A stretch of DNA of 64,000 nucleotides from Rossellomorea pakistanensis (GTDB lineage: Bacteria > Bacillota > Bacilli > Bacillales > Bacillaceae_B). The position numbers were made by a program, and so were the translations under genes. Of the stretch, positions 34,637-45,104 are shown piece by piece. Positions within the stretch are counted from its first letter, which is position 1, and the number at the start of each line of letters is the position of its first letter. The notes beneath the pieces are model-generated. The model saw only the letters and a list, made by a program, of their open reading frames with translations. It had not been told where the DNA came from and ran no database searches. The stretch spans positions 248,001-312,000 of the forward strand of contig NZ_JAFBDZ010000003.1 in the NCBI RefSeq assembly GCF_016908495.1, given 5' to 3'.

Positions 34637-35854
34637 TTAAACAAACATTCCTGCAATAGCAGCACTTAGCAGTGAAGCGAGTGCACCGGCGAAGATGGAT
34701 TTCATTCCTAAGCGAGCAATATCTTTACGTCTATTTGGAGCTAGGTTTCCTAATCCTCCAAGCAAAATTCCTAAAGACGAAAGATTTGCGAATCCGCAAA
34801 GAGCAAAGCTAACGATTGCCACCGTTTTTGGTGAGAGACTCTCAATTTGAGGAGCGAAAGCAGAATAAGCAACAAATTCATTAATAACTAATTTTTGTCC
34901 AATAAAGTTTCCTGCTTTAATTGCCTCATCCCACGGTACTCCAATGGCAAAAGCAAGTGGTGAAAAGACATAACCTAGAATCAATTCTAACGTCAGATTA
35001 TCAAATCCAAACCATCCGCCAATCAGTCCAAGGATTCCATTGATAAGAGCAACAAGTGCAATAAACGCCAAGAGCATGGCACCGATGTTAAGAGCTAATT
35101 GTAGCCCAACAGATGCCCCTTTTGCAGCAGCATCGATTACATTGGCAGAATCTGAATCTACTTCCATCTCTAGTTCCTTAGGCTCTGGAGAAACATCCGT
35201 TTCGGGGATAAACAATTTAGCCATGACTAAACCAGCAGGTGCAGCCATAAAGCTTGCGGCTAATAAGTATTCAAGTGGAACACCTAGCAGTGAATAACCG
35301 ATCAGAACAGAGCCTGCCACAGACGCTAATCCACCTGTCATGACAGCAAATAATTCTGATTCCGTCATTTTAGCAAGGAAGGGACGAACAACTAGTGGTG
35401 CCTCTGTTTGTCCAACAAAAATATTAGCTGCAGCTGACATTGATTCTGCTTTTCGAGTACCTAACAGCCAAGATAATGCACCTCCAAGAATTTTGATGAA
35501 AAATTGCATAATCTTTAAGTAGTAAAGTACTGAAATAAGGGCAGAGAAGAAAATAACAACAGGTAACACATTTAGGGCAAACACAAAAGCGATATTTGAA
35601 TCTTCTGTGAAAAACCCACCAAACAAGAAATTGATTCCTTCATTAGAGTAGTTGATAATATTGTTTACAATTTTTGTTACTCCTTCTAATACATTACTGC
35701 CCCAGCTTGTCTCTAATACGATAAAAGCAAAGAGTAATTGTATCGCTAGACCACCCAAAATGGTACGATAATTAATTGATTTTTTTGAACTGGAGAATAT
35801 GAAAGCGATTGCTAAAACGGTTAAAATACCTAAAATCCCCCAAAGATATTGCAT
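34637..35854 (-). CDS. Concentrative nucleoside transporter (NupC/YutK family)
   Basis: A 405-residue membrane protein with the CNT layout. Signatures include GQTEAPLVVRPFL in the middle, KLVINEFVAYSAF and FALCGFANLSSLGILLGGLG near the end. It imports nucleosides with protons or sodium. ATG at 35854 has GAGGTG 8 bases away; a GTG 9 bases upstream is inside that site. No purine riboswitch is visible in its 150-base leader. Confidence 0.94.
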   Translation of the reverse strand: MQYLWGILGILTVLAIAFIFSSSKKSINYRTILGGLAIQLLFAFIVLETSWGSNVLEGVTKIVNNIINYSNEGINFLFGGFFTEDSNIAFVFALNVLPVVIFFSALISVLYYLKIMQFFIKILGGALSWLLGTRKAESMSAAANIFVGQTEAPLVVRPFLAKMTESELFAVMTGGLASVAGSVLIGYSLLGVPLEYLLAASFMAAPAGLVMAKLFIPETDVSPEPKELEMEVDSDSANVIDAAAKGASVGLQLALNIGAMLLAFIALVALINGILGLIGGWFGFDNLTLELILGYVFSPLAFAIGVPWDEAIKAGNFIGQKLVINEFVAYSAFAPQIESLSPKTVAIVSFALCGFANLSSLGILLGGLGNLAPNRRKDIARLGMKSIFAGALASLLSAAIAGMFV

Positions 35855-36018
35855 ATTACTCACCTCATAAGTAGATTAATGACTTGTATATACTTGAAGC
35901 CACGGATTTTTTATTTTACAATGCTTTCGTGGATAATACAATGAAAAGTTAATGCCAGTAAGCACTTCCTTTTCTATTATGCGCTAAAAAATACATTTCA
36001 TGAGAGGAAATAGTAAAA

Positions 36019-36252
36019 ATGAAAATAAGAAAAAGTATTACGGATGGCAAAGATAGAACAGTGTATATATACGAAAACAAAAAAGAAGAATATTTTATGA
36101 TCGCCATCCCAGATATCAACTGGTCAATTATGTTTACATATGAACAAGAAATGAAAGAAAACGTTCAAAAGACACTGGCTAATAGAGGTTTAGATGAAGC
36201 AGAAAGTACCATTATCGCAAATAGAATTTTTCAATGGACGACCGAAATGTAA
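36019..36252 (+). CDS. YueH-like small protein
   Basis: A 77-residue protein starting KIRKSITDGKDRTVYIYENKKEEYFMIAIPDINW, which resembles the small conserved YueH family from memory. GAGAGG lies 10 bases before ATG. No membrane helix. Function unknown. Confidence 0.6.
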   Translation: MKIRKSITDGKDRTVYIYENKKEEYFMIAIPDINWSIMFTYEQEMKENVQKTLANRGLDEAESTIIANRIFQWTTEM

Positions 36253-36290
36253 AATGCTGAAGGAACGTGTTTTCCTTCAGCATTTTCCCT
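36250..36290 (+). terminator. Terminator after the YueH-like gene
   Basis: AAATGCTGAAGG and CCTTCAGCATTT are exact complements around a nine-base loop. It begins at the stop codon. Confidence 0.85.
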
Positions 36291-36469
36291 TACTGGCTAT
36301 TGTTAAACCATATAATTTATTAAAAAAGTGTATTCTTTCAATCAGCTATAAGAATGTGTTATTGCATAATGCGTAAGGAAGGAATATGATGAAAAAGTAG
36401 ATTTTATCCGAGTATGGACAGTTAGGCTCCATAATTAAAGATTCACTTTACACGAAAGGATTTTACCTA

Positions 36470-38041
36470 ATGAAAAATGACTTTAAGAACGATGTTTTGT
36501 CTAGACGAACTTTTGCTATCATTTCTCACCCTGATGCAGGGAAAACAACCTTAACTGAGCAACTTCTATTATTCGGGGGTGCTATCCGTGCAGCGGGAAC
36601 CGTTAAGGGGAAAAAAACGGGGAAGTTCGCGACATCGGATTGGATGGAAATTGAAAAGCAAAGGGGAATATCCGTTACTTCTTCTGTAATGGCATTCGAT
36701 TATAATGGAAATCGAGTGAATATATTAGATACTCCTGGTCACCAGGATTTTAGTGAAGATACGTATCGTACCCTTATGGCCGTAGATAGTGCTGTAATGA
36801 TTATCGACTCTGCAAAAGGGATTGAAGCTCAAACATTAAAATTATTTAAAGTATGTAAAATGCGCGGGATCCCAATATTCACCTTTGTCAATAAAATGGA
36901 TCGCCAAGGACGCGAGCCATTGGAGATTCTTGAAGAATTAGAAGAGGTATTAGGCATTGAATCTTATCCAATGAATTGGCCAATTGGCATGGGTAAGGAA
37001 TTTCTTGGAATATATGACCGATACCATAATCGTATTGAGCAATTTAGAGTTGAGGATGATGATCGGTTTATCTCATTAAATGATGAAGGCGAAATTGCGG
37101 GTGATCATTCTTTAAAAGAAAATGATTTATATTCGCAAACATTAGAGGACGTTCTACTGTTAAATGAGGCGGGAAATCATTTTTCAGATGATAAAATTGC
37201 CTCTGGAGAGTTAACACCTGTCTTTTTTGGAAGTGCATTAACAAATTTTGGTGTTCAAACCTTTCTAGAAACCTACTTAAATTTTGCTCCATCTCCACAA
37301 CCAAGGAAATCTGATAAAGGATTAATAACACCGACTGCCGAGGAATTTTCCGGGTTCGTATTTAAAATTCAAGCCAATATGAACCCTGCTCACAGAGATC
37401 GCATTGCTTTTGTACGCATCTGTTCTGGACAGTTTCAAAGAGGAATGAGCGTCAATCTGACGAGAACAGGTAAGTCCATCAAGCTAGCGCAATCAACTCA
37501 GTTTTTAGCTGATGATCGCAGTACAGTAGATGAAGCGGTAAGTGGAGATATTATTGGAGTGTATGATACAGGGACATACCAGATTGGTGATACATTGGTG
37601 GAAGGCAAGCAAGCATTTCAATATGAAAAGCTCCCACAGTTCACACCTGAATTATTTGTTCGTGTAACAGCTAAAAATGTCATGAAACAAAAGCACTTCC
37701 ATAAAGGGATCCATCAGTTAGTTCAAGAAGGGGCAATCCAATATTACAAAACATTAAGAACAGAAGATGTTATATTAGGTGCTGTTGGTCAGCTCCAATT
37801 TGAGGTTTTTGAACACAGGATGAAGAATGAATATAATGTTGATGTCATGATGGAACCAATCGGTTCTAAAATCGCTCGTTGGATCGAGAACGAAGAAGCT
37901 GTAAATGATTCCATGTCAAGCTCAAGAAGTATGTTAGTTAAAGATCGTCATGATCATTTAGTCTTCCTATTTGAAAATGACTTTGCTACAAGATGGTTTC
38001 AAGATAAGAATCCAGAGGTAAAATTATATAGCTTGATGTAA
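36470..38041 (+). CDS. prfC: Peptide chain release factor 3
   Basis: Translational GTPase of 523 residues that recycles RF1 and RF2 from the ribosome. G1 is [16 protein letters not shown]3 [16 protein letters not shown]4 [10 protein letters not shown]. The EF-G-like domain II follows from about 310, with the RF3 C-terminal domain after that ([16 protein letters not shown]). AAAGGA is about 10 bases before ATG. A tiny leader frame lies 70 bases upstream. Confidence 0.96.
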   Translation: MKNDFKNDVLSRRTFAIISHPDAGKTTLTEQLLLFGGAIRAAGTVKGKKTGKFATSDWMEIEKQRGISVTSSVMAFDYNGNRVNILDTPGHQDFSEDTYRTLMAVDSAVMIIDSAKGIEAQTLKLFKVCKMRGIPIFTFVNKMDRQGREPLEILEELEEVLGIESYPMNWPIGMGKEFLGIYDRYHNRIEQFRVEDDDRFISLNDEGEIAGDHSLKENDLYSQTLEDVLLLNEAGNHFSDDKIASGELTPVFFGSALTNFGVQTFLETYLNFAPSPQPRKSDKGLITPTAEEFSGFVFKIQANMNPAHRDRIAFVRICSGQFQRGMSVNLTRTGKSIKLAQSTQFLADDRSTVDEAVSGDIIGVYDTGTYQIGDTLVEGKQAFQYEKLPQFTPELFVRVTAKNVMKQKHFHKGIHQLVQEGAIQYYKTLRTEDVILGAVGQLQFEVFEHRMKNEYNVDVMMEPIGSKIARWIENEEAVNDSMSSSRSMLVKDRHDHLVFLFENDFATRWFQDKNPEVKLYSLM

Positions 38042-38049
38042 ACGATAAA

Positions 38050-38082
38050 AGAGGGTGACCGAAACGGTCACCCTCTTATATT
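38050..38082. terminator. Bidirectional terminator after prfC
   Basis: AGAGGGTGACCG and CGGTCACCCTCT are exact complements around AAA. It serves prfC and may also stop the convergent CAP gene. Confidence 0.9.
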
Positions 38083-38129
38083 AAAGATAAGAAATCAGGT
38101 GTTTCTACAGGTTTCTACAGGACATGATG

Positions 38130-38162
38130 GAATTAGCCTGTTCAAGGCGCTTCCGCTTTTCT
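38130..38162. repeat. Trace of the Bacillus intergenic repeat
   Basis: TGTTCAAGGCGCTTCCGCTTTTC resembles the 3' end of the repeat seen in decayed form at 9866-9918. Before it, GGTTTCTACA is repeated in tandem at about 38098-38118. Confidence 0.4.
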
Positions 38163-38865
38163 ATTTTGCAATAAACATTTGGGTCCAATAAATTCCTTGG
38201 GATTGATCTTGTGATATGCCCACACCTATATGTGTTACTTGCTTATTCAAGATGTTTTTTCTATGACCTGAACTCTTCATCCATGCATTCACTACAGCTT
38301 CCGGTGAATTTTGACCGGCTGCAATATTTTCTGCTGCAGTAGAGTATTCAATACCGAAATTCTCCATCATTTCAAATGGTGAACCATATGTTGGGGAAGT
38401 GTGGCTAAAATAATCTTTATTAACCATATCCTCTGATTTAACTTGGGCAACATTTGATAGTTCTGAATCCGATTTAAGTGATGAAAGTCCATTTTTCTCT
38501 CTCTCTTTATTAGTTAAGTCTATTACTTCTTGAACAAATCCTTGTGTTTGATTTTGATTTTGATTTCTTTGAATGGAATTAGCATTATTTTCTTGATTTT
38601 GATTACCGGTTTGAGGTAAATAATCTCTATTTATATTTGGGTCTATTTCAGTGTTCCCATCTGTATTCCTATTTAGGTTAAAAGGTATTTCATTTCTTTT
38701 TAGGTTCTCTGTTCCTTGATTTTCATTTGGGCCAAATCGGACTGGTTCATAATTAACGTCTCTTGGTTCTGCCAGTTCCTGATTATCATTTTGGGTATTA
38801 CAAGCTGTAAGTATGAACACTGAAACAACTGTATAGATCAGAGCCGACAATATTTTTTTATTCAT
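38161..38865 (-). CDS. CAP/SCP-domain lipoprotein (YkwD-like)
   Basis: A 234-residue exported protein. The signal peptide ends in ILTAC (lipobox), then a low-complexity Asn/Gln linker (residues about 25-105), then a CAP domain with SHTSPTYGSPFEMM, AAENIAAG and SSGHRKNILN. CAP proteins of Bacilli are secreted or spore-coat-associated and often of unknown activity. ATG at 38865 is 8 bases from AGGAGGG; the GTG at 38874 overlaps it. Confidence 0.9.
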   Translation of the reverse strand: MNKKILSALIYTVVSVFILTACNTQNDNQELAEPRDVNYEPVRFGPNENQGTENLKRNEIPFNLNRNTDGNTEIDPNINRDYLPQTGNQNQENNANSIQRNQNQNQTQGFVQEVIDLTNKEREKNGLSSLKSDSELSNVAQVKSEDMVNKDYFSHTSPTYGSPFEMMENFGIEYSTAAENIAAGQNSPEAVVNAWMKSSGHRKNILNKQVTHIGVGISQDQSQGIYWTQMFIAK

Positions 38866-39045
38866 TGTTTTCACCCTCCTATTTTAGGTTTAAAACCATT
38901 TATAATATTAGTCCTATAGATTTTTTTATCCATAGCAGATAAAGAGTAAAAAACCAATAATTAGAAATGGAACTTGTGAACCCTTCTGAATCAGAAATAC
39001 ATTCCCATGGAAAACGGAGAACAGGGATTTTTTGTTCTAAAATAG

Positions 39046-39073
39046 TTGACAACATCTGAATTGCTGATAAAAT
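39046..39073 (+). promoter_or_regulatory. Sigma-A promoter of the T-box/nhaC unit
   Basis: TTGACA (39046-39051) and TAAAAT (39068-39073) with a 16-base spacer, immediately upstream of the T-box leader. Confidence 0.7.
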
Positions 39074-39084
39074 ATTGTTTATAG

Positions 39085-39355
39085 TACTTTAGTGCTTAAA
39101 AGCGTCTAAGTAAAAAAGCATATATAATCCTTGACTGAACATTAGTAAAGCTGCCAACAGCAAAGAGAGACTGAATGGATGGTGAAAATTCAGGTAGCAG
39201 TTTTATGAATTACACAGTAATTACAGGGGATAACGTTTAAAGTGAATGGAGAATATTATAATGATCGATGATCTCATTGTTTATTCTTTATTAATTAGGG
39301 TGGTACCGCGGAGGCTTCTTCGTCCCTATATGGGATGATGAAGTTTTTTAATTTT
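39085..39355 (+). ncRNA. T-box leader, probably tyrosine-specific
   Basis: The canonical T-box AGGGTGGTACCGCG is at 39297-39310. The stem I tip is CTGAAT ... GGTGAAA ... ATTCAG around 39171-39192, and the specifier loop has GAAT followed by TAC (39211-39213) then A, reading a Tyr codon. TTA in the other register is followed by C, which is less usual. The terminator CTTCTTCGTCCC/GGGATGATGAAG with six T lies at 39315-39352. Uncharged tRNA-Tyr should turn on the downstream antiporter. Confidence 0.9.
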
Positions 39356-39372
39356 ATTTGGAGGAGAAAACA

Positions 39373-40773
39373 ATGTTTACAATTGAACCAGTCCATAAAC
39401 CTAAAATGACAGAAACGTTGCTTATGATGTTAGCAATTATTGCATTAATAAGTATTAGCATTATAAAGTGGGGAGCTGTACCTCATATACCGATTTTATT
39501 TTCAATTTTTTTACTTCTACTATTTGGAGCAGTTAAACGTGTATCTTTTAAAGAATTAGAGAGCGGGATGTTAGCAGGAGCTCAATCAGGGTTGGGTGCT
39601 GTTTTCCTGTTTTTTATGATTGGGATATTAATCAGTAGCTGGATGGTTGGAGGAACGATTCCAACTCTAATGTTTTTAGGGTTTGAACTAGTTACACCAA
39701 AGTTTTTTTATAGTATCGCTTTTCTCATTACAAGTATTGTTGGAATAGCAGTTGGAAGTTCATTAACGACAGCTGCGACAATTGGTGTGGCCCTTATTGG
39801 TGTTGGTGAGGCATTAGGAGTATCTCTGCCATTAACAGCGGGAGCGATTGTATCTGGAGCGTTTTTCGGAGACAAAATGTCCCCCTTATCCGATACAACG
39901 AACCTTGCCTCTGCTATTGTGAAAGTAGACTTGTTTGAACATATTAAAAACATGTCATGGACAACGATTCCAGCATTTATTTTAACTTTTATCATTTTTC
40001 TATTTTTATCTCCTTCAGAGATGAGTTCCAATTTAACTGAGCTAATAACCATCAAGGATGGTTTAGAGAAGACGAATCTAATCCACTGGTACAGTTTACT
40101 ACCGGTCATTTTATTAATATTTCTAACGATTAGGAAGTTTTCTTCCTTTATCACACTAGCCCTTAGTTCTTGTGTGGCGATATTGATCTCTTTCTTTCAT
40201 GATCAAATGAATATAAGGAATCTTTTTTCTGTTCTCTTTAATGGATACCAATCAGATACGGGTCTTAAGGCGGTTGATTCGCTTCTAACTAGAGGAGGGG
40301 TAAATAGTATGATGTTTACCATTGCATTGGTTTTACTCTCCCTTGCTCTTGGTGGACTCCTATTTAAATTAGGGATTATCCCGGTATTGTTTGAGAAAGT
40401 ATCGCATCGATTGAAAAAGGTAAAAACAGTTATTATCGCAACGGTTACTTCAGCAATTGGAATTAATGTATTAATAGGTGAGCAGTACTTGTCGATTTTA
40501 TTAACAGGTGAAGCGTTTCAGGATCAGTACCGTAAAGTTGGGTTACATCCGAAAAACCTGTCCAGAGCATTAGAAGATGGTGGTACAGTCATCAATCCAT
40601 TGGTCCCTTGGAGTGTATGTGGTATTTTTCTTACTGATGTATTAGGGGTACCGACACTCTCCTATTTACCTTTCGCGTTTTTCTGTATCCTTTCTCCTCT
40701 ACTAACGATTTTATTCGGGATTACAGGGTGGACGATTACGCGTATTGATTCAACTGCTAAGGAAATTAAATAA
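39373..40773 (+). CDS. nhaC: NhaC-family antiporter, T-box controlled (likely tyrosine transporter)
   Basis: A 466-residue membrane protein with about 11 helices of the NhaC family. Typical is GDKMSPLSDTTNLASAIVKVDLF in the middle and the EDGGTVINPLVPWSVCG segment. NhaC-like proteins under Tyr T-boxes have been proposed as tyrosine carriers rather than Na+/H+ exchangers, which fits here. ATG at 39373 is 6 bases from GGAGGAG. A single-gene unit ended by the shared hairpin at 40776. Confidence 0.9.
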   Translation: MFTIEPVHKPKMTETLLMMLAIIALISISIIKWGAVPHIPILFSIFLLLLFGAVKRVSFKELESGMLAGAQSGLGAVFLFFMIGILISSWMVGGTIPTLMFLGFELVTPKFFYSIAFLITSIVGIAVGSSLTTAATIGVALIGVGEALGVSLPLTAGAIVSGAFFGDKMSPLSDTTNLASAIVKVDLFEHIKNMSWTTIPAFILTFIIFLFLSPSEMSSNLTELITIKDGLEKTNLIHWYSLLPVILLIFLTIRKFSSFITLALSSCVAILISFFHDQMNIRNLFSVLFNGYQSDTGLKAVDSLLTRGGVNSMMFTIALVLLSLALGGLLFKLGIIPVLFEKVSHRLKKVKTVIIATVTSAIGINVLIGEQYLSILLTGEAFQDQYRKVGLHPKNLSRALEDGGTVINPLVPWSVCGIFLTDVLGVPTLSYLPFAFFCILSPLLTILFGITGWTITRIDSTAKEIK

Positions 40774-40775
40774 TC

Positions 40776-40825
40776 AAAAGCACCTTCACTTCCTATTCTA
40801 TTAGGAAGATGATGGTGCTTTTTTC
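40776..40825. terminator. Shared terminator between nhaC and the minus-strand membrane gene
   Basis: AAAAGCACC (40776-40784) and GGTGCTTTTTT (40814-40824) with an inner CTTCCTA/TTAGGAAG stem. The stop codon of the minus gene lies inside. Confidence 0.8.
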
Positions 40826-41685
40826 TGTTTTACTAATTGGTTTGACTTAGGTAAAAAGTAGGGGAAGAACTGACGATATAGACTTCCAAACAAAATAATA
40901 AACATTAAATGTAATGAGGGAAATATTAATAAATTCAAATTATACTTACTAGTTATAATACCATTTCTCCACATGTAGAATTCCACAACTGAAAAAAAGA
41001 GCAATCCTGCTAAAAGATATTTCCAATCTCGATTCTTGTAAAAGATAACTAAAGAATAAAAATAGGTTGCTAACCAGAAGTAAAGGATATTCCCTGATGT
41101 AATATCTTTGATTTCATTATCAAACCACCCTAAGTGAATTTTATAAATCCCTATTAAAGAAGAAAGAGCCCATGTAGAAGTCAAAACGATTGTACTTAAT
41201 GCGAAAAATAATGTAATTAAATAATGCCACATATGTTCTTTCTTTTGTAAATAACTATACCAATAGCGTGCTAGAAAAAAAGCAATTGTTAAAAAGAAGC
41301 TGGTATAGTATGATTTCCACCAATAATGATCATAGACGCCGATCTTTAAAAAAATCTCTTCAATTATTGCAAATATACCGACAAAAGCAAAAATCCAACG
41401 TTTTTTAGATGTCAAAAAGGTAGCAAATGTTATCGCAACTGGTACGGCAAGTAGTTGAGAGCTAACGGAGCCGAGAACATTATCATTATAGCTATTCCTT
41501 AAGATTAGCGGCTCATATGTATAGCTATCAAGTATGATAAAGATAATAAATTCAAAAAAATAGGATACACCTGAAATGAAAAGCCAGAAAAAAATTACTA
41601 AAGGTTGTTTGATTTTATACCCTGTATACATCAGAACAAATATGCTTACGACTGATATCAGTAAAAATGGAATCCAATTAGCCAT
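40801..41685 (-). CDS. Polytopic membrane protein of unknown function
   Basis: A 294-residue protein with about eight predicted hydrophobic helices spread along its length and a short basic tail (NQLVKQKKAPSSS). No enzymatic motif is seen. It slightly resembles the CBO0543-like group, but I cannot confirm it. It is divergent from the RND exporter and convergent with nhaC. AAGGAG is located upstream of ATG at 41685. Confidence 0.7.
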   Translation of the reverse strand: MANWIPFLLISVVSIFVLMYTGYKIKQPLVIFFWLFISGVSYFFEFIIFIILDSYTYEPLILRNSYNDNVLGSVSSQLLAVPVAITFATFLTSKKRWIFAFVGIFAIIEEIFLKIGVYDHYWWKSYYTSFFLTIAFFLARYWYSYLQKKEHMWHYLITLFFALSTIVLTSTWALSSLIGIYKIHLGWFDNEIKDITSGNILYFWLATYFYSLVIFYKNRDWKYLLAGLLFFSVVEFYMWRNGIITSKYNLNLLIFPSLHLMFIILFGSLYRQFFPYFLPKSNQLVKQKKAPSSS

Positions 41686-41883
41686 AGTCCTTTATTCAGC
41701 TCCTTTCAGGTTTTCATCCTGTTCTATTTTCTGCAGATAATCACAATTTATGTTAAGTATCCATTAAAGTTTGGCAGTAAAAACCAACATTATTTGTTGA
41801 TACAGGCTTTCAAAGTGATTATAGTAATTATGACAAAAGGTATTTTCCTACAAGATTTTCCTGAGTTGGAAGGAGATATTTCA

Positions 41884-44800
41884 TTGAAAATAAGTGCATA
41901 TTCTATAAAAAGACCAGTTTTCACAATCGTTACAATGCTCCTTATCATCATAATCGGAGGGGCTTCTCTACTTAAAATCCCATTAAAGCTCATACCGGAT
42001 ATAAATCCACCAGTGGGGGTAGTCGTCACTACATATCAAGGGGCAAGTCCAACAGAGGTAGTTGAAAAGGTCACAAAGCCTCTGGAAGAAAGCTTAGCGA
42101 CATTACCAGGAATAAAAAATATTCAATCTACATCTAGAGAAGGCTCCAATTTTATATTATTAGAATTCTCATGGACAACTTCAATCGATGAAATCCAAAA
42201 TGAAGTTCTTCAACGAATTGATCAAACACCGTTACCAGATGATTCAGATAAACCTAGGTTTTTAAAATTTGATCCCTCACAATTCCCGATTATCCAAGTT
42301 TCGCTAAGAGAAACCAAGGAGAATCAGAACCTTCAAGAGTTAGCGGAAAAATTAAGGTTAGAGCTTACTAAAGTAAATGGGGTCGCAAGTGTAAATGTTT
42401 CCGGTACGCTTACAGAAGAAATTATAATCGAGTTAAATCAAAATCAATTAAAGAAAAATAGTTTAAGCCAATCAACTATTGTTGATTCCATTAGGGCAAA
42501 TAATGTGACGATGCCAGGTGACACCATTGATACAGAAGGCAAAACACTCACAACGAGAGTCATCAGTGAATTGAAATCGGTTGAAGATATTAAGTCACTT
42601 GTACTTTCTGTAAGCCCTCGAACGGGTGAAGAAATTACATTGGCAGATGTGGCTTCTGTCGAAAAAGGTAAGAAAAACGATCATACCATCACAAGGGCTA
42701 ACGATGAAAATGCGGTTTTATTAAGCGTTCTACAACAATCTGATGCTAATACAACAGATGTATCAAGAGCTTTTCAAACAGAGCTAGGTAAACTTTTAGA
42801 GCAGGACCAATACAAAAATATCGAGGCTGACATCCTTTTTGATCAAGGGGATTATATCGAGCAGGCTATTGGAAGTATTACAAATTCTCTACTTGTTGGT
42901 GGAGCATTTGCTATGCTTGTCCTTTTCTTATTTTTAAAAAATATTAAAAGCCCGATTATTATCGGAGTAGCCATTCCTTACTCTGTCATTGTTACATTCG
43001 TTTTAATGTTCTTTTCGGATTTTGCTTTAAATATTATGACTCTTGGTGCTTTGGCTTTAGGAATTGGGATGTTAGTTGACAATGCCATAGTTGTAATTGA
43101 AAATATATACCGCCATTTGTCGATGGGGAAAAATCCAAAAGATGCTGCTCGTGAAGGTACAAAGGAGGTAGGCGCAGCTATAACTGCCTCTACTTTAACT
43201 ACCATAGCGGTATTTTTGCCTGTCGTCTTTATTACAGGGTTACTTGGACAACTATTTACGGAGTTTGCATTAACGATTTCATTTAGTTTATTTGCTTCTC
43301 TTGTTGTTGCATTAACCGTAATTCCAATGCTGGCTAGTCGATTACTGAAAGGGCCCCCGAGAAATATGGAGGCGATCAGAAGACGCTCAAAAGCAATGAA
43401 CTCATTTGAGCGATCCATCCGCTGGTCTTTAAAGCATCGTTGGATTGTTTTAAGTTTAACAACCGTAATGCTTGTTATTAGTGGATATGGAATGACAAGA
43501 GTTGGAACACAGTTTCTTCCTCCAACAGATGAAGGTTTCTTTAATATGAAAGTAGAATTGGAAAATGGAACATCTCTAGAAGAAACCAACAATGTTGTAA
43601 AAGAACTTGAAAAAGTTTTAGAAGATGAAAAAGATGTTAAGGTTTATGTGAGTTTTATTGGATCAACACAAGAAGAATCTTTTAGAGGAACGACAAGAGG
43701 GAATGTAGCTGAAATATATGTAAAATTGAAACCATTATCGATACGGGACCAATCAATATTTCAATTTGTAGATGATATGAAACCGAAATTAAGAAAGATA
43801 GCAAAAGAAGTTAATCCATCTGCAGAAGTTCAATTCAATTTACAATCGACTTCTGGAAGCAGCCCTCAAACGGTTACTTTTAACGTTAGAGATACAGACA
43901 AATTTAGGTTAGATCAGGCAGTTGACAAAATCTATCACAAACTAGAAAAAATCGAAGATGTAACGTCCCTTGAGACGAATGAAATGGAAACAATTGAAGA
44001 GATACAATTGGAGGTAGACCGAGAAAAAGCAAGAGCGGCAGGTTTAGCTCCTATCCAAATTGCAAATGTAATCAATGATGTAACACGTGGTGTTGTAGCT
44101 ACTCAAATTGTTACAGACCAATCAGAAGTTCATAATGTAATCGTGCAGTATGATCGACAGATAACGAATAATCTTGAAAGCTTGAAGGAATTACAGATAC
44201 AAAATGGTCAAGGTGGTTATATTGCTCTTAGTCAAATCGTAGAGATTCAGAAAACAGATGGGCCTGTAAGCATCCAAAGAATTAATCAGCAGAATGCCGT
44301 TGAATTTACCCTAAAATATCCTTCTTCATCGAATTTAGGTGAGATTTCTAAAATAATAGATGGAAATATCCAAGAACTGGACCTTCCTGAAGAGACTTTT
44401 GTTACTTTTAGCGGAGACCGTGAGCTATTGGAAAGTTCTATTGACGATATGGTTTTAGCGATCGGATTAGCGGTTGTCCTTGTTTACATTGTAATGGCAG
44501 CGCAATTTGAATCGTTTAAATACCCGCTTGTCATCATGTTTACATTACCTTTAACGGTCATTGGTGTAGCATTTTCTTTATGGGTGACAAACACTCCAAT
44601 AAGTGTAGCTGCCATTATAGGGGTTCTTGTATTAACAGGAATTGTTGTAAACAATGCCATTGTGATCGTTGATTATATTAATCAAAAAAAGGAGCAAGAA
44701 GTGAACAGTTTTGAAGCGATTGTGGTATCTGTTAAAGATCGTGCAAGACCGATTTTGATGACGGCCTTAACGACAATTCTTGGTTTACTTCCACTTGCAC

Positions 44801-44985
44801 TAGGAATTGGTGAAGGTACGGAAATAAATCAGCCAATGGGAATTACAGTTATTGGGGGACTCATAAGTAGTACAATGCTGACACTTTATGTTATTCCAAT
44901 CATGTATAGCTTGTTCGATAAAAATACAAGAAAAACGAGAAAAAAGCGGTCTTTTAAAAGGCAAAATCCTGAGAGTACAGAATAA
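41884..44985 (+). CDS. swrC: RND-family efflux transporter (SwrC-like)
   Basis: A 1033-residue AcrB-type exporter with 12 helices and two large extracytoplasmic loops. It starts KISAYSIKRPVFTIVTMLLI. RND motifs include ALGIGMLVDNAIVVIENIYR in the first half and TGIVVNNAIVIVDYIN in the second. TTG at 41884 has AGGAG 8 bases upstream; the 30 open codons before it are not coding-like. No partner membrane-fusion gene is adjacent, as for B. subtilis SwrC, which exports surfactin-type lipids. Confidence 0.93.
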   Translation: MKISAYSIKRPVFTIVTMLLIIIIGGASLLKIPLKLIPDINPPVGVVVTTYQGASPTEVVEKVTKPLEESLATLPGIKNIQSTSREGSNFILLEFSWTTSIDEIQNEVLQRIDQTPLPDDSDKPRFLKFDPSQFPIIQVSLRETKENQNLQELAEKLRLELTKVNGVASVNVSGTLTEEIIIELNQNQLKKNSLSQSTIVDSIRANNVTMPGDTIDTEGKTLTTRVISELKSVEDIKSLVLSVSPRTGEEITLADVASVEKGKKNDHTITRANDENAVLLSVLQQSDANTTDVSRAFQTELGKLLEQDQYKNIEADILFDQGDYIEQAIGSITNSLLVGGAFAMLVLFLFLKNIKSPIIIGVAIPYSVIVTFVLMFFSDFALNIMTLGALALGIGMLVDNAIVVIENIYRHLSMGKNPKDAAREGTKEVGAAITASTLTTIAVFLPVVFITGLLGQLFTEFALTISFSLFASLVVALTVIPMLASRLLKGPPRNMEAIRRRSKAMNSFERSIRWSLKHRWIVLSLTTVMLVISGYGMTRVGTQFLPPTDEGFFNMKVELENGTSLEETNNVVKELEKVLEDEKDVKVYVSFIGSTQEESFRGTTRGNVAEIYVKLKPLSIRDQSIFQFVDDMKPKLRKIAKEVNPSAEVQFNLQSTSGSSPQTVTFNVRDTDKFRLDQAVDKIYHKLEKIEDVTSLETNEMETIEEIQLEVDREKARAAGLAPIQIANVINDVTRGVVATQIVTDQSEVHNVIVQYDRQITNNLESLKELQIQNGQGGYIALSQIVEIQKTDGPVSIQRINQQNAVEFTLKYPSSSNLGEISKIIDGNIQELDLPEETFVTFSGDRELLESSIDDMVLAIGLAVVLVYIVMAAQFESFKYPLVIMFTLPLTVIGVAFSLWVTNTPISVAAIIGVLVLTGIVVNNAIVIVDYINQKKEQEVNSFEAIVVSVKDRARPILMTALTTILGLLPLALGIGEGTEINQPMGITVIGGLISSTMLTLYVIPIMYSLFDKNTRKTRKKRSFKRQNPESTE

Positions 44986-45104
44986 TAGAATAACTCAGTT
45001 CCTTCAGTAATCATATCGATTGAATTATAAAATGTAAAAAATAGTAATAATGCCATTAACTCTGAACAAACTATTAGTAGAAGAGCTGCTAGGAGGATAC
45101 TCAG

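Noticed and set aside
42978..43592. 204-residue open frame antisense to the RND exporter
   Set aside because: A shadow of a conserved RND coding sequence, with no start signals of its own.
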